From: Inquilinus limosus DSM 16000
Lineage (GTDB): Bacteria > Pseudomonadota > Alphaproteobacteria > DSM-16000 > Inquilinaceae
Reading direction: 5' to 3'
Length of the DNA stretch: 64,000 nucleotides
Assembly: GCF_000423185.1 (NCBI RefSeq)
Contig: NZ_AUHM01000032.1
Coordinates: 1 to 64,000 of the forward strand
The translations under genes were made by a program, and so were the position numbers. Shown piece by piece: positions 63,107 to 64,000 of the stretch; the stretch's first letter is position 1; each line of letters starts with the position of its first letter. The notes under the pieces are model-generated. The model saw only the letters and a list, made by a program, of their open reading frames with translations. It was not told the origin of the DNA and did no database searches.

Positions 63107-63871
63107 CTATTGCGCCGCCGACGCCTGACCCTTCGCAGCCAGCAGCTGCTGCACCATGGCCTGGACCAGCCGCGGCAGGTCATAGGGAAAGCGCGCGGTG
63201 ATCAGGTTGCCGTCGACCACGCAGGGTTCGTCGAGGACGACGGCGCCGGCATTCTCGAGGTCGATCTGGATGTTCCACACGGCGGTGGCGCGCCGGCCCT
63301 TGAGGATCCCGGCGCTGACCATCACCCATTGGCCATGGCAGATCGCGGTGGTCGGCTTGCCGGCTTCGTGCATGGCGCGGACGAAGGCCCGGGCGTGCTG
63401 GTCCATCCGCAGCGCATCGGGGTTCCAGCAGCCGCCGGGCAGCAGCACGGCGTCGTAATCCGCCGCCTTGGCCTCGTCGGTGTAGCGGTCGATCTTCAGC
63501 CAGCCGGCATTCTCCATCAGGCGGATGGCGAGGACATGGGTGGCGCATTGCGGCGGGAAGCGCAGCCCCAGTGTCGGGTCGAACTCGCCGATGCGCGGCG
63601 AGACGATGTGGACGGTGGCTCCGTGCTCGGTCAGCCAGCGATGGGCGCCCAGGATCTCCACCTCCTCCACGCCGTTGGTGCAGCAGATGGCGATGCGCTT
63701 GCCCTTCAGCAGGTTCGGATCGGAGGGCGGGTCGAACAGGAAGCTGTTGAGTTCCCGGTTCAGCTCGCCGTCCGCCGTGACCAGCAGCTCCGTGGAGATG
63801 GAGGGAACCGGAGATGTGGACATCAGCTGCTGCATCCGATGGAAGGCGGCGGCTTGATCGCGATGGCTCAT
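63107..63871 (-). CDS. DJ-1/PfpI family protein (class I glutamine amidotransferase-like)
   Basis: 254 residues. A DJ-1/PfpI domain occupies about residues 55-235: GKRIAICCTNGVEEVEI, DAVLLPGGCWNPD, and the nucleophile elbow AICHGQW with Cys178-His179. An N-terminal ~50-residue extension is unusual for PfpI. Members act as proteases, deglycases or hydratases, so the reaction is open. GGGGAG seven bases before the ATG overlaps the end of the membrane-protein gene upstream. 67 bases separate it from the TIM-barrel gene, likely the same operon. Confidence 0.88.
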   Translation of the reverse strand: MSHRDQAAAFHRMQQLMSTSPVPSISTELLVTADGELNRELNSFLFDPPSDPNLLKGKRIAICCTNGVEEVEILGAHRWLTEHGATVHIVSPRIGEFDPTLGLRFPPQCATHVLAIRLMENAGWLKIDRYTDEAKAADYDAVLLPGGCWNPDALRMDQHARAFVRAMHEAGKPTTAICHGQWVMVSAGILKGRRATAVWNIQIDLENAGAVVLDEPCVVDGNLITARFPYDLPRLVQAMVQQLLAAKGQASAAQ

Positions 63872-63874
63872 CGT

Positions 63875-64000
63875 TCACTCCCCTGGGGATGTTGAAGGAT
63901 TGTGCTCGCCGGATCCCTCCTCGCTTCCGCCCCTCCGGCGGCCCTGCAGCATCAGCGCGCCGGCCAGGACGCAGGCGATGATCGCGACCGTCCAGGTGAA
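63875..64000 (-). CDS. C-terminal end of a membrane protein, cut by window edge
   Basis: The minus strand is open from base 64000 to a TGA at 63875-63877, giving 41 residues: a hydrophobic helix (WTVAIIACVLAGALML) then an Arg/Gly/Ser/Glu-rich tail. This looks like the last helix of a transporter permease or similar. Three bases separate the stop from the PfpI ATG, indicating an operon. The family cannot be told from this fragment. Confidence 0.6.
   Translation of the reverse strand, partial: FTWTVAIIACVLAGALMLQGRRRGGSEEGSGEHNPSTSPGE

Overview
The window is high-GC DNA (about 70% by eye) with tightly packed genes, many 4-base stop/start overlaps and GTG/TTG starts. Gene content and order (Imp-type type VI secretion, TssC duplication, ImpE, Dpp-type peptide transporters) suggest an alphaproteobacterium, possibly of the Rhodospirillales. 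I could not run a database search, so the taxon is an inference.

Region 1 (1-40,674) is a type VI secretion (T6SS) locus, entered after the N-terminal part of an unrelated oligopeptide ABC ATPase (1-621, minus). Its left end holds a SUMF1/formylglycine-enzyme-like exported protein and a coiled-coil lipoprotein. Next, on the minus strand, are hcp, a small unknown gene, a VgrG with a long C-terminal extension, a DcrB-like membrane protein and an Ala/Gly-rich protein. From 9,968 a long plus-strand run follows the classical imp order: tssA, tssB, two tssC genes, impE, tssE, tssF, tssG, clpV, FHA protein, tssJ, tssK, tssL-OmpA, tssM, tagF, PP2C phosphatase, Ser/Thr kinase. It continues into a periplasmic von Willebrand A protein, a LolCDE/MacB-like ABC ATPase and permease, a truncated TssM paralogue, and a protein that joins a catalytically dead PP2C domain to a membrane segment and a zinc M23 peptidase. 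A second coiled-coil lipoprotein closes the locus. Together these look like a TagQRST/PpkA/PppA/Fha threonine-phosphorylation pathway with two additions I have not seen described: the mini-TssM and the pseudophosphatase-peptidase.

Region 2 (41,017-53,551) is a peptide catabolism module: a dipeptide/oligopeptide ABC transporter (two ATPases, binding protein, two permeases) with a serine hydrolase in the same operon, a divergent D-aminopeptidase, an XRE-cupin regulator, an M81 (MlrC-like) peptidase and a second serine hydrolase. The S12 plus M81 pairing resembles the MlrB/MlrC half of the microcystin pathway.

Region 3 (53,552-64,000) begins with a short convergent spacer carrying a strong hairpin and an 18-base copy of the 3' end of a tRNA-Met-like gene, a possible integration scar. 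It then has a minus-strand operon for a peptide-class ABC transporter and a GH51 alpha-L-arabinofuranosidase, controlled by a divergent ArsR-like regulator with a palindromic operator candidate. A sugar isomerase/epimerase-type TIM barrel, a DJ-1/PfpI protein and the last 41 residues of a membrane protein follow. No rRNA, intact tRNA, CRISPR array or transposase gene was seen.
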